Below, piece after piece: positions 9,596 to 21,300 of a stretch of 64,000 nt of DNA. The stretch is from Botryococcus braunii (taxonomy: Eukaryota > Chlorophyta > Trebouxiophyceae). Location of the stretch: NCBI GenBank assembly GCA_002005505.1, contig KV908354.1, positions 741,049-805,048 of the forward strand. Reading direction: 5' to 3'. The position numbers and the translations under genes were made by a program. The notes under the pieces are model-generated. The model saw only the letters and a program-made list of their open reading frames with translations, was not told the DNA's origin and made no database searches. Position 1 is the first letter of the stretch; each line of letters opens with the position of its first letter.

Positions 9596-11995
9596 ATGAC
9601 AAAAAGGGGCAAAGAAAAGGAAAGTAGCAGTGAAACAGCAATGTCTCAACCTGGAGAAGTCAGTGGGGCCACTCCAGGGCAGTCTATGACCGGGACACAA
9701 TCAGCCACTGCAGAACCAAAGGTGGAGATTGACAAGGCAGCCTACATCCCCAATACCTCTAATCCAAAGATGACTGTCATGCTTGATGATGGAGGGCGCA
9801 ATTTTGAATTTTGGTATGAAAATTTGGAGGCGTGCGCAAACACCAAGGGGGTCAGAGCGGCTTTGGAGAGGCCAATGCCAGGGTCGGTGGAGAACTCAGC
9901 CATCAAGCAGTGGCTGATCCAGTCAGTTCCAGTCATCTGGCATTCTCAGATCTCATGCCACAAAGCAGCGTTCGACTTCATCGCGTGGGTGAAGAACAGT
10001 CACACTGGAGGGAGCAACCAAGACATCAACCTTGAGTGGTACAAGGAAATGGAGCAGGGCATCAAGACAGGGGAGACACTCAAGGTCTACCTCTACAGAA
10101 TGATGGATCTGGCTACAAGTCTCAGAAACAACGCGTTCATCCTCTTGGACCACAATGTTGGGGAGCTGATGGTGAAGGGCCTCCCTCCTGTGCTGAGGCT
10201 CGAGTCCCTGGAGGTTATGGCAACCGACAAGCCGCCATTGGAGCTGATTCAAAGAATCCTGCGCGCCGCAGCCAGCCGTGGGTACAAGGACCCACCTGCA
10301 GAGGGAACACCTCAGGCCATGGCAGCTGCAGCAGTGGCTGGTCCCTCTGGGGGGGTAGCTGGAGCGTCATCAAGCGCTGGAGCTGCACCAGGAGTGGGAG
10401 CAGTACCGGGAGTTGGAGCAGCACTACCAGCAAACGAACAGCCTCCCGCTGGCCCCTCTGCAACTACTTTTGGTGGCAGGGGGCGTGGACCTGGCAGGGC
10501 AAGAAGGCCCAGAGAGGAGCTTACATGCCACTTCTGCAAGGCAAAGGGCCACTTCATGACTGACTGCGGACCGCTCAGGCAGCTGCAGGCTCTGCATCAA
10601 AACATGCAAGCGGCAAGCGTTGGGCCTGCAGCTTACTGGGGCCAGGGAGGCCCACAGTCGTCTCCTCAAGCCTGGTGGGACCATGGATCTGGCCGGGGTG
10701 GCCCGCCTTCATCCGCTTCCAGCCCTGGACCTCCTTCAGCATATAACTATCCAACAAGTCAACACACGTTTCCGGGGTGGCATTTACCACCTCCACCCCC
10801 TCCTTCTGGTGAGGCGATGTTTATCTCTCTCAATGTGCTTGCCCCAACTTCGCATGGAGCTAGCAGCACATCTTGGTTAATAGATAGTGGTGCCTCTGTG
10901 CATATAGTCAATGATCTCTCATTGCTCCATAATCCAGTTATGCATAGACAGCCTCTTCCTCTGCACTTGGCAACCTCAGACGCCAAGGGAGGAATCATTG
11001 CATCTGGGTCTGTATGCCTTGTGAATGCAAGGCACGAAGTATTCTGGCTGCACAATGTGCAGTGTGTTCCTTCTGCGCATACCAACCTCATTTCAGTCAC
11101 TGGTGCAATTCAGGATGGAGCATCTTTCCTGACTGACACTGCAGGTGGTTACACAGCCATGAAGGGACCTGAAGGGTGGTGTGGAGATATCACCCGCGCA
11201 CGAGGTCTGTTTTTTTTGGAGTTTGTTAGTCCTGTCAGAGGGCAGCAAGTTGGCTGCAGACATATTGATCACATGGCTGAGGCGTCTCATCTTAGGAAAG
11301 GACACGTGTGTAGCGAGAGATCTCTGTGGCATGCTAGGTTAGGTCATCCTGGTGCCAGCAGCATGCAGAGGTTCTCCAAGGAAGATCTGGTTACAGGAAT
11401 CAATATCTCCCTTGCTCCCTGCTCTGAGTGCCCCAAGCACTGTGAATCGTGTATACAAGGGAAACACTCCAGACCTCCTTTCCCTGTATCTTCCAGGCCT
11501 GCACATCACCCACTCGATAGAGTCCATGTGGATACTGTGGGTCCCATATCACCTCCTGCCATCACAGGTGAACGATATTGGGTCACTGTAGTGGATGAAA
11601 GTTCACACCAAGTTGCCTCCCTGCCTGTGAAGTCAAAGGATTGCATCCCAAAGGCTGTGATAGACCTGCTCCGTTTTTGGCAGACCCAACGAGGCACGGT
11701 TGTGAAGTGTGTGAGGACTGACAGGGGTTCAGAGTTCCTGAACCAGCAATTCAAAGAGTTTTGTGCTCAGCAGGGCACTAAGATGGAGTCCTCAGCGCCC
11801 TACACGCCTCAGCAGAATGGGGTGGCGGAGAGGATGAATAGGACCCTGAAGGAGCGAACAAGGACTCTGTTGGTCCATGCTGCAGCAGACCCCTCCCTTT
11901 GGAAGGAGGCGCTTGAGACAGCTACCCTCCTCTACAATGTGGGTCCTACTTCAGGCAGGTCCCTGACCCCCATGGAATTATTCTTTGGTGTTTAA
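9596..11995 (+). pseudogene. gag-pol: Element E gag-pol, part 1 (Gag, protease, integrase N-half) ending at a premature stop
   Basis: 799 codons from the first ATG after the leader. Copia-type Gag (about residues 50-240) is followed by an Ala/Gly-rich linker and a zinc knuckle CHFCKAKGHFMTDC at about 310-324. The protease active site LIDSGAS is near 427. The GAG-pre-integrase segment (LWHARLGHPG, about 577) carries the integrase zinc region. Catalytic-core acidic residues are seen in VHVDTVGP, RTDRGSEF and NGVAERMNRTL. The frame ends in TAA at 11993-11995, where sibling F reads AAA in phase; two bases differ (GTTTAA versus GTCAAA). The frame stays open beyond, so this looks like one nonsense lesion in an otherwise complete 1738-codon reading frame. 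Confidence 0.93.
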
Positions 11996-14809
11996 CCTGA
12001 TGTGTCTGTGCTGCGCACGTTTGGCTGTGTAGCCCATGTGCACATTCCCAGTGGCCAAAGGTCTGTTTTTGGGCCCAAGACCATCCCTGGGATGTTTACT
12101 GGTTATTGTCCCCAGTCTAAAGCGTATCGTGTGTACGTGGGGAATGGAGTGTGGAAGGAGAGTAGGGACGTCAGCTTTATCGAGCACTTGAGGGGGGCTG
12201 AGAGAGTGGGTCTATCAAAGGTCCAGCCTGGGTCTGTCTATGATTCTAGGATATCACCCCCCCTTGGCAGTGAGAATCTGGCAACGCCTCAAGCAATTCC
12301 CTCTGCTGCTCCACCCACGTTCTGGGATGAGGAGGATGACCATGGAGTGGAGACGCTTTCCACTGGGGCTCCTGGGACCTCTGGACTTTGTGCTGGGGAT
12401 CAGTCTGGAGACGGGACCACAGCAGCACATGACCAAGGAAACCCCACCAGCCTGGATTCTACTGTTGGGACCCCAGAACCATCTCAGCACTCGTGGTCGG
12501 TGCTTGAGCATATGCAGAATCTGGCCAGGGGGGGTGTAGAAACTCAATCCCAGGTAGAAAAAATGCAGAAGGTACAAGAGGGGTTGCGAATGCAGGGGAA
12601 GTCACAAATTCCCCTTCCTCCAGGGACCACCCTTACAAGGGAGCAGCGTTATGTACAGCGCGTGGCTAGGAGAGAGCATTCTGACATCCCATTGCATGCC
12701 CCTGACCCAGGTCAGGCAATTGTGAGTGAGCCAAACATGGTTGGTCTCCCTGATATGCAGGGGCAGGTTGAGACAGTCGAGGCTATGTTCGGTGCAGATG
12801 TAAGAGATGAGAGCAGTGGGTTAGACATGCCAGCAGTAGGGGAAGCTGGTGCCCAATCCCAGTCACTGGCTAGTCATGCTTATGGTGTGCAGGCTGACAT
12901 TGTAGGCGCAGCTCAGGCAAGTCTGGGTAGTGTGCCCAAGTGTGAGTCCAGGAGAGAGAGAGAGCTGCTGCTCCCCTCTGCATTGCGGAAGGTGCGAGAA
13001 TGTAAGGGTGCTGCACATGAGTCCAGTAGTCAAGGAGAGAGAGAGAGACTTGAGAAGGAATCAGATAATCCCGGCAGTACTGCCCAGTCCCAGCATAAGG
13101 TACATAATGTACCTTATTCTGGCAACCAGGGAGAGAGAGAGAGAGAAGGGAACAGCATCAGTAAGGCTGACAGCCCTGCTGCACCACAGCATAAGGTACA
13201 GAGTGTACCTTCTGTCACGTTGGGAAAAGTTCACGTGCCCTCAAACTTGAGGGAAGCCCAGCGCTCACCTCAGTGGGAGTTTTGGCAGCAGGCAATGCAA
13301 GAGGAGATGGAGTCTTTAGACACCCATGAGGTTATGCAGTATGTGGAAAGACCCCATGGGCAGAAAGTTATCCCTGTTCATTGGATTTTTTCTACAAAAA
13401 ACGATGCACATGGGAATGTCACTCGGTTTAAAGCAAGATTGGTTGCCCAGGGTTGCAGACAGATTCCTGGTATAGATGTTGGTGAGGTTTTTGCACCTAC
13501 CAGCAGCTATGGTGCTAGGAGAGCTGTGCTGGCAGTGGCTGCCACACAAAATCTTGAGATCCACCAAGTGGATATCAAGACAGCTTTTCTCAATGGGGAG
13601 TTGGAGGAAGAGGTCTATGTGACCCAACCACCAGGATTTGAGAATGGCAACACGAGAGTTGTGTGCAAGCTCAGGAAGGCACTCTACGGTCTTAAGCAAG
13701 CCCCACGGGCTTGGCACAAGACCTTGAGCGACAAGTTGAGCGTGATGGGGTATAGTGTGTGCAAGAGCGACGCTGGGGTATACATCAGGAGGGCCCCTGA
13801 TGGTAATCTGTCGTTTATTCTTGTTTATGTCGATGATCTTCTCATAGTTGCCAGAGTGGTTGCAGAGATTGAGTGGGGGAAAGAGTTATTGAAGAAGGAC
13901 TTCACCATCCATGATTTGGGAGAGGTGAATGATTTCCTGGGGTGTCAGGTCCTACGCAATAGAGTTCAGGGCACTATTTCCATGAGTTGCACTCCCAAGA
14001 TTGATGCTCTTGTGGAGAAGTTTGGCGTTGCTGATGATGGACGTGGGGTTGATACCCCCATGTCCAAGGACTTCGTGGCTAGCAGCAGACCCGAGTCCTC
14101 AGATGGTATGTCACATGGGGCTGGTACCCCTCTGCCACCTGGTCATCGATACTGCGAGTTAATTGGATCGTTACTGTACATAGCCAATACGACCCGGCCT
14201 GACATTTCTCAGGCTGTTGGAGTGTTGTCAAGGTATAGAATGACACCCACTACCTCACACTGGAATGAGGCCATTCGAGTGCTGAAGTACTTGAGAGATA
14301 CCAGAGAGTTAGCTCTTACTCTGGGTGGAAAGGGCCCTGAGCTAGAAGGCTATGTTGATGCCGACTATGCTGGGGACCTGGACCACAGGTATTCCACCAC
14401 TGGCTATGTTCTATCAGTCTATGGTAGTGCCGTGGTTTGGGGAAGCAAGAAGCAGAGCTCAGTTGCTACCTCAACTGTGCAAGCTGAGTTTATGGCAGCT
14501 GGCCATATTGTGAAGGAAGCCAACTGGCTAAGGGGCTTCTTGGAAGAGATAGGGGCTGCACCTTGGAGGGTCAAAATTTTCTGTGACAACCAAGGATGCA
14601 TTTCTAATTTACGGAACCCCCTGTATTCCAAATTCACAAAGCACGTTGCAGTAAGCTTCCACTACGCTAGGGAAGCTATGGCACTTGGGCAGGTAGATAT
14701 CCTCTATGTGGAATCTGCACGCAATGTGGCTGACATTATGACCAAGCCACTTGCCAAGCCCGTGTTTGTTGGTCATCGTGATTCACTAGGTTTGAGAAGA
14801 TACACTTAA
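11996..14809 (+). pseudogene. gag-pol: Element E gag-pol, part 2 (integrase C-terminus, reverse transcriptase, RNase H)
   Basis: It is in the same frame as part 1 and carries no further lesion. The first 400 codons are a hydrophilic integrase tail with three GA-rich stretches. The copia RT follows from about 13260 (PQWEFWQQAMQEEMESL), with the catalytic YVDDLL at about 13825-13842. RNase H begins around 14350 (GYVDADYAGD) and continues through SSVATSTVQAEFMA and FCDNQG to the stop. RT and RNase H would copy the RNA inside the particle. Because of the upstream stop it can be made only by readthrough or not at all. Confidence 0.92.
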
Positions 14810-14815
14810 AGCATG

Positions 14816-14829
14816 CAGGCAAGGGGAAG
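14816..14829 (+). other. Polypurine tract of element E
   Basis: CAGGCAAGGGGAAG abuts the TGTTGAG start of the 3' LTR, seven bases after the pol stop codon. The same tract occurs in F and, reverse-complemented, in H. Confidence 0.85.
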
Positions 14830-15523
14830 TGTTGAGTTCTGAACATTATTATTGAATGCCTTGTGCTTTAAGTGATCTTCATGTGTGCACTATTAGGATA
14901 TGGGTCCATTGAGAACATAAGGTACCTTGAGACACGGCAGATTCTGGACGTTTTCGAACATAAGGTACAATCCTATCTAGATCACACGTTTGTCGGATGA
15001 ACTCTTAAGGCTGCCCCACCGGAGTGAATACCAACTGGTTGTGAAAGATGCTGGGCATCACCAGATGCTAGTCTTGTCCGACAGTTGTGTGTGGCACTCA
15101 GCAGACAGTCGTACGGACTGTAGCTGGAGTAACTTCGTCTATTGACGACCTGTCTGCTTTGTACAGGTACGGTGCGGCAGTGTGTGTTGTATCATTGTTG
15201 CTATTGTGAGAGTGAACAAGCTTAGTGTACCCTGTAGTCACTCAAACAGATAAGGGACAGTGACTTCAGGGAGTATAGGCATGTACTTGAACGTAGCCGT
15301 CTAGAGCCTTATCTAGTGATTGCTTGATCGGTGCTTGTGTACAAGATAATGATGTAACGGAACTGGTTGTGAAAGATGCTGGGCATCACCAGATGCTAGT
15401 CTTGTCCGACAGTTGTGTGTGGCACTCAGCAGACAGTCGTACGGACTGTAGCTGGAGTAACTTCGTCTATTGACGACCTGTCTGCTTTGTACAGGGAAAG
15501 CCGATTGCCCATAACCTTTCACA
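14830..15523 (+). repeat. 3' LTR of element E (694 bp)
   Basis: Same length and, by eye, same sequence as the 5' LTR, with the same internal 135-bp duplication. It is followed by AAAAG, the right target-site duplication. Confidence 0.95.
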
Positions 15524-16921
15524 AAAAGTAGGAGTTTCTTTTTGCGGTTACGCTCTCGCGCAAACCTGAAAATTCTTGCTAGGGGCTCAAAAGGGGAATG
15601 CTTTTCTTTTCAAGGGCAGCAATGTACATTTCCTTTTTCCTTTGTTTTAGCTTATGCAGCACCCAAGGCATCTTGTCAGTTGGGTTCAACGTCAAGTGCT
15701 GCACCTCTTAACCTCACATTTCCTGTCATGGCAAGGGGACAACAATGTAAAGCTATAATGGACACCGGGGCCACACACTCTTTTGTCCGGGAAAAAGTTT
15801 TGCAAGGTTTGAGGTATAACAAGAGGACTTCACCAGTCACACTTGCTGATGGGACAGTAACACACACAAATGGGAAAGTGGATTTGAGTGTCCGGTTTGC
15901 TCCAGCTATCATTACGAGACACTCCTTTCTTGTGTGTGACTCAATAATGGAAGGAATTGACATTATTTTGGGACAGGATTGGCTAGCACCACGACATGCT
16001 AATGTTAATGTGAGAGCTGGCAAGGCTCATATAAGACACAATAACAAATGGGTATTGTTAAACAAACATGGAAAAGGCTTGGGAAAGAAGTTGAGATGGG
16101 GAATAAAATTAGGAAATACCAGGAAAGGGAAACGGGATCATTGGAAAACCTGCTTGTTCAATGTCATGGCCAAGGATGAACATGTTGGTTGGGATGAACA
16201 GGAAGAGATGCCACCTTTGGTGGACATGGACGACCCCTCGACGGAGTCATCCGGGACTTCCTTACACAACTCTGCGCCGGGGGATACCTCGGGCACGGCC
16301 CCGGATATGGAGAGTTGCCTAGAAGTGGAGAAGGAAGTGGAAGAGGAAGAGGAAAGGGAAGAGGAAAAGGAAGAGGAAGAGGGAGAATCCGAGGTCACCA
16401 CGGGTAAGCCTTCGGACCCTCTAGAGGAAATTTGTGCTAAAAAGCCTGAGCGGCTAGCACACTTGCTCCGGGAGTACAAGGACATTTTTCCAAATGGGCT
16501 ACCAGGACTACCCCCACACCGACAAGTCTATCACACTATTAATGTGCAGGAAGGAGTAACTCCTCCAAACCGTCCTGCTTACCGCTTGTCCGTGGAAGAA
16601 ACTGAGGAATGTGAGCGAACTGTGGATGAACTACTTTCTAAGGGACACATACGCCCCTCATGTTCACCATATGCTTCACCGGTCTTGTTTGTGAGGAAGA
16701 AGGAGGGCACATACCGAATGGTTATAGACTACAGGGCATTAAATAAAATCACCATTCATGATAGGTACCCTCTCCCTCGCATAGACGACTTGCTTGATAA
16801 ACTTAAAGGTGCTAAGATTTTCTCAAGTCTGGACCTCCTCAGTGGTTATCATCAAGTAAGGCTAAAGGAGGAAGACATTCCTAAAACAGCGTTTCGTACA
16901 CCCTTTGGGCTGAATGAGTTC
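15524..16921 (+). pseudogene. pol: Element B pol, second fragment (protease and N-terminal RT)
   Basis: Continuation of B pol after E. It reads in phase with C pol from [12 protein letters not shown] onward. The protease motif is [10 protein letters not shown]; a strongly acidic linker of Glu and Lys follows (about 16320-16390). The RT fingers and palm start ([41 protein letters not shown]) are present. The match to C ends at FGLNEF (Tyr to Asn against C) at 16921, before the catalytic YLDD motif, where the LTR of G begins. It is a dead fragment. Confidence 0.92.
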
Positions 16922-17176
16922 TGTAGCATTTCCTAGGGTATAACACTCTAGTATGGTCCTTGGCATTGCTCATTGACTTGCCATGTGATCTGGGTTCGCA
17001 GTACAACCTCGCTCAGGTAGTTCGCTCGGTTGCCCGACTACGCGTCTGAGGCAGTACAGTATAATTCAACCCACCCTGGGTTTAAGAGTGGGCCTGCGAA
17101 TCAATCATGTAACACTCTTTCCAAGCACACCACAAATTGTCTGATTCCTAAACCTCTTCCGCTAAGCTATACTACA
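16922..17176 (+). repeat. 5' LTR of element G (255 bp)
   Basis: It starts TGTAGCATTTCCTAGGG and ends ATACTACA, followed by one base and the PBS. Compact for a Ty3 LTR. TATAATTC-type AT-rich sequence near 17060 could be core promoter, but this is a guess. Confidence 0.93.
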
Positions 17177-17177
17177 G

Positions 17178-17189
17178 TGGTATCGGCGA
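17178..17189 (+). other. Primer-binding site of element G
   Basis: TGGTATCGGCGA one base after the LTR, identical to the sites of A, B, C, D and I. Confidence 0.88.
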
Positions 17190-17244
17190 CAAGGATAGTT
17201 CCTTGTCGTTCGTTTGTGGTGAGTTCTTTCTTTCGTGCTTAGAG

Positions 17245-18285
17245 ATGTCTCGCAATCCTCGTTCGGGGTCTCGAGCCCGTGCACCTAGCCCAGGTCGTGT
17301 TGACCCAGATCCTCCTGTAGATCCCTCTGTTGATGAGGATATAGATCTTTCGGATGTAGATCCAGCTCTCATGATTAGGCATTTGGTCTCTATCGGTGCT
17401 CTACCCGCAGAGGTTGCTGCGGCAGGATCTAGTGTTCCGTCGATTGCTCCACCTGATGCCACGACCCAGAACCTCTTGGATGGATTTGCAGAAATCATTC
17501 AGCGGGCTTTAGCGCAGCCTGTTCCTGTTGTCACGACTCAGCCTATGCCAACGGCTACTGCGGCATCGGCTTCCGTCTCTTCGGGTTCAGGGAAGCCCTC
17601 CCTGAAGTTTCCTGATCCACCTGTATTTGAAGGGGATGCAATGAAGCTTGATCCTTGGCTAATGCAGTGCGAAATGTACTTGAGGGCATATGGGATAGAT
17701 CTCGCATCTACTCGTGCAGTGGAAGTCGCATCGATGTTTCTGAGGGGCAAGGCTCTTGATTGGTGGACAGGGCAATTTCATCTGATTGCTTCTGGCAGTT
17801 TGTCAGCCTATGGGACGTGGGGTGATTTTGTGTCAGCTCTGACAGTGGCATTTAGGCCTGTAAAGTTGCACAAACGGTACCTGGAGCAGCTGCTCAATCT
17901 TTCGCAGGGCAAACATGATATGAGAACATATATTGCTACGTTTAATGCTTTACGTGCAAAGGTTCCAAGTGCATTTGCTGAGGACACTCTGTGCCACTTG
18001 TTTTTGCAGGGCTGCAGGGCAGATTTGCAAAAACCCATCTCGCTACAGTATCCCAAGACACTTGTGGACCTTTTCAAGCATGCAGTAACTATTTCAGATA
18101 TCCCCAGTCACTCCAGGACGCCGCACCAACCTCCAAAAGGCCCAAGCGACTCCAAGAGCCCTGGTACTTCCAAACCTGCCACGCAGACTTGCACGCATTG
18201 TGGCAAGCCTGGGCACGCAGCTGAGCGGTGCTTCCAATTGCACCCAGAGCTCAGAAAGCAACGTCACAAATCAAACACCACTTGA
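17245..18285 (+). CDS. gag: Gag polyprotein of element G
   Basis: About 346 residues from the ATG at 17245 (MSRNPRSGSRARAPSPG). An in-frame ATG at 17203 lies only 13 bases after the PBS and would add 14 residues, so the inner start is preferred. It has a basic, Pro-rich N-terminus, a capsid-like middle (DPWLMQCEMYLRAYG, ALDWWTGQF, KLHKRYLEQLLNL), then a zinc knuckle CTHCGKPGHAAERC near residues 316-329. It is intact and would form the particle shell and bind RNA. Pol follows after 46 bases in another frame. Confidence 0.9.
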   Translation: MSRNPRSGSRARAPSPGRVDPDPPVDPSVDEDIDLSDVDPALMIRHLVSIGALPAEVAAAGSSVPSIAPPDATTQNLLDGFAEIIQRALAQPVPVVTTQPMPTATAASASVSSGSGKPSLKFPDPPVFEGDAMKLDPWLMQCEMYLRAYGIDLASTRAVEVASMFLRGKALDWWTGQFHLIASGSLSAYGTWGDFVSALTVAFRPVKLHKRYLEQLLNLSQGKHDMRTYIATFNALRAKVPSAFAEDTLCHLFLQGCRADLQKPISLQYPKTLVDLFKHAVTISDIPSHSRTPHQPPKGPSDSKSPGTSKPATQTCTHCGKPGHAAERCFQLHPELRKQRHKSNTT

Positions 18286-18331
18286 TTTGGTGTTCTTCTT
18301 TGGTATTGCAACGGTGTGAGACCTGCCTCAG

Positions 18332-21300
18332 ATGTCTGCCAACTGTCCCGTTACTCAGTATGGGATTCCTATCGTGTATGGACTTGGTACTCTGCAGGAT
18401 TTCTTTCACAGTTGTTGCCATTCTTTTATGACCCATTATGTGGATGGGCATGGTATATGTAGAGAGTTTCAGACATCCCCCCATGCCAGTGACCTAGCTA
18501 GTCCTGTGTGCATGTTTAAGAGAGATGCAGCTCCTCACCTTCCTTCTAGTGATGCTCATGTTGTCTTGTTTGTTGATAGTAGTAACAGGGAGTGTACTGT
18601 TAGCCAGCTTGTGTCACAACTATTGCCAGGGACAAGATTGACAGTGTTCTCTTGTCAAGGCAGCTGTGAACAGGTGCTGGAAGGGACTACACAACAACAG
18701 TCTCATGATTTATTACTCTCGGCTTCTGTTTTGGATGCACTGGGTCTTACTTCCACCTTTATGTGCACACCCCACTGCAGTTCCAATACAGGCTTGCCCT
18801 TGTTTCGTTGCCTGGTTCAGACTGGTTGTCTTAGTGTGAAGAAGAAACCCCTGCCCGCAACTTCTTTTGACTCTTTTGTACAGTTAAACACTAGCCAGAC
18901 TGTGAATGGTCCTGATCTTTCCTCTACGTGCATTGAATTTGAGGGAATTCTTGCTGATAGACCTGTCAGAATTTTGTTGGACAGTGGGGCCTCTGCAAAT
19001 TTTATTGATAATAAACTTGTGCAGGAGCTTGCCCTTCCCATTGCTTCTTTAAGTTCACATGTTGCTATTCGTGTTGCTGATGGTAGGACCTCTATAGTAG
19101 AGAGTAGTGTGGCAATTGACCTGACTGTGGGGTCTCTGGATTTTGGAGTCACCTGTCTCCCCACCGAGTTGGCATACTATGACCTTGTTTTAGGGAAACC
19201 TTGGTTGACTATGTTTAATCCGGTTGTAAATTGGAAGCTAAATGCAGTGTCATTGATTCATTCTGATAGGACACATGTACTTGTGGGCTGCCAAAGGTCA
19301 GGTGTACCTGAGTATGTGATCTCCTCCATAGAAGTGGAAGAGTTGGTCCAGTTGGGTGAACCAATGTATCTGATTCAGCTTAATGCAGTGACCGAACCCT
19401 CCTTAGATACGAATACATATAACGTGCCAGAGTTAGAGCAGCTTTTGCAGGAATTTAAAGATGTCCTTTCAGGACTGCCTCAGGGCCTGCCTCCCTCTCG
19501 TGCTGGAGACCACTATATTAGATTGGAGCCGGGCGCAGTTCCTCCAGCCTCCCGCATTTATCCACTGTCCGGAGCCCAGCTTGCTGAACTTCGTGCACAG
19601 TTGCAGGAGCTCCTAGAGAGGGGCTTCATCCGCCCATCGACTTCCCCTTTTGGTGCACCTATCCTGTTCGTCCCGAAGAAGGATGGTGGTTGGCGTTTGT
19701 GTATTGACTATAGAGCCTTGAACAGGGTTACAGTGAGAAATCAACACCCTTTACCTAGGATTGATGAAATGTTTGAGCAGTTGCATGGAAGTTGTGTGTT
19801 TTCTAAGCTTGACCTTGCCTCTGGCTACCACCAGATTCGTATGCATGAGGATAGCATAGAAAAGACTGCTTTTAAAACCCGTTATGGTCATTATGAGTTC
19901 ACTGTCATGCCTTTTGGGTTAACTAATGCTCCTGCCACTTTTCAATCTGTTATGAATACTATCCTGGCTCCCTTTCTGGATAGGTTTGTGTTGGTTTACC
20001 TGGATGACATCCTGATATATTCTAAGTCTGTTGAAGAACACATGGAGCACTTACGTATTATCCTGTCAGTGCTTAGGGAACATAAATTCTATTGTAAAAG
20101 ATCTAAATGTGAGTTTGTTTCTAAGCAGGTGGAATACTTGGGACACTTGTTGACACCCCAAGGGATTATGGTGGATCCGAGGAAGGTTGCAGCCATCCGG
20201 GACTGGCCCACTCCCTTGAATGTGTCACAGTTGAGAGGTTTCTTAGGCTTGACTCAATACTATGACATATTTATGGATCATTTTGCACATGTTGCGTATC
20301 CTCTTACTGAGTTGCTCAAAAAGGATGTGCCATGGACTTGGGAGGGACCCCAAGCCCAAGCCTTCATTGTATTGAAGGATCTTGTGTCCTCTCCTCCATG
20401 TTTGTTAATGCCAGACTTAGACAAACCTTTTGTTGTGCATGTAGATGCCTCAGGCTTTGCTGTGGGTGCTGTTTTGCAGCAGGATCAAGGCCAGGGACTG
20501 CAGCCCGTCGCCTTCGAGTCCAGGAAACTCCAGCCCCCTGAGAGAAAATTGGCCCCGTATGACAGAGAATTATTGGCTCTTGTTCATGCTTTGCTTAAAT
20601 GGAAACATTTGTTGCTGGGTGCTAAATTTACAGTTCACACTGATCAGCAGGCTTTAAAGTACTTACTGACTGCTCCTGTTAGGACTAGTAGGCAGGAACG
20701 TTGGCTCACTGAGATTATGAGGTTTATGCCTGATATAAAGTATGTTAAAGGCACTGATAATGTGGTTGCGGATGCCTTGTCTAGGCGTGTTGACCTTGCA
20801 GTGATGCATGTCTCCTCTGTTGCTGTCTCTCCTCTTTTACAGGAGATTGCCTTGCTTTGTGTTTCTGATCCCACAGTTGCTAAACTTGTGGATGAAGGTG
20901 TTTTGGTATTGAGGGACTCTGTACCTTATTCTGTGCAATCAGGGAAGGTCTATGTACCTGATGCATTGAGAGAGAAGGTGCTGAGAGAGTGCCATACCAC
21001 ACCCTTTTCTGGCCATCTTGGTATTAACAAGATGTATGAGCTAGTGTGCAGGGAGTTTTGGTGGCCACGTCTCGGCTCATCAGTCAGGGACTTTTGCAGG
21101 TCTTGTGACACCTGCCAGCGCACTAAAGGAACTGGAGCCGTACCTTATGGTTTGCTTCAGCCACTGCCCATTCCAGATGGACCTTGGCAGAGCGTTTCCC
21201 TTGATTTAGTGACTGATTTACCTGTCTGTTGTGGGTTTGACTCTATTGTGGTATTTGTGGATAGGTTTTCTAAGTTGTGTGTCTTGGCTGCATGCACTAA

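Larger units (their letters stand above)
8512..15523 (+). mobile_element. Element E: full-length Ty1/copia retrotransposon (7012 bp)
   Basis: Two 694-bp LTRs, a PBS and leader, one gag-pol frame interrupted by a single stop codon, and a polypurine tract. It is flanked by the 5-bp duplication AAAAG (8507-8511 and 15524-15528). Domain order Gag-PR-IN-RT-RH identifies Ty1/copia. The two LTRs look identical by eye, so the insertion is young. It sits in pol of element B; the uninterrupted target (GTGTGG-AAAAG-TAGGAGTTTC) is preserved in element C on the minus strand near 61690-61710. Confidence 0.96.
6557..16921 (+). mobile_element. Element B: Ty3/gypsy retrotransposon, interrupted by E and truncated in RT
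   Basis: B is a sibling of the complete element C: partial LTR, PBS, gag and the N-terminal part of pol match C closely. Copia element E (8512-15523) sits in the early pol region. B then continues to 16921, where it stops inside the reverse transcriptase at the start of the G LTR. RNase H, integrase, chromodomain and 3' LTR are absent. B cannot be autonomous. Confidence 0.9.

Noticed and set aside
10036..10563. Open frames of 100-175 codons overlapping copia Gag
   Set aside because: Shadow frames of the GC-rich Ala/Gly linker; the gag-pol frame explains the sequence.
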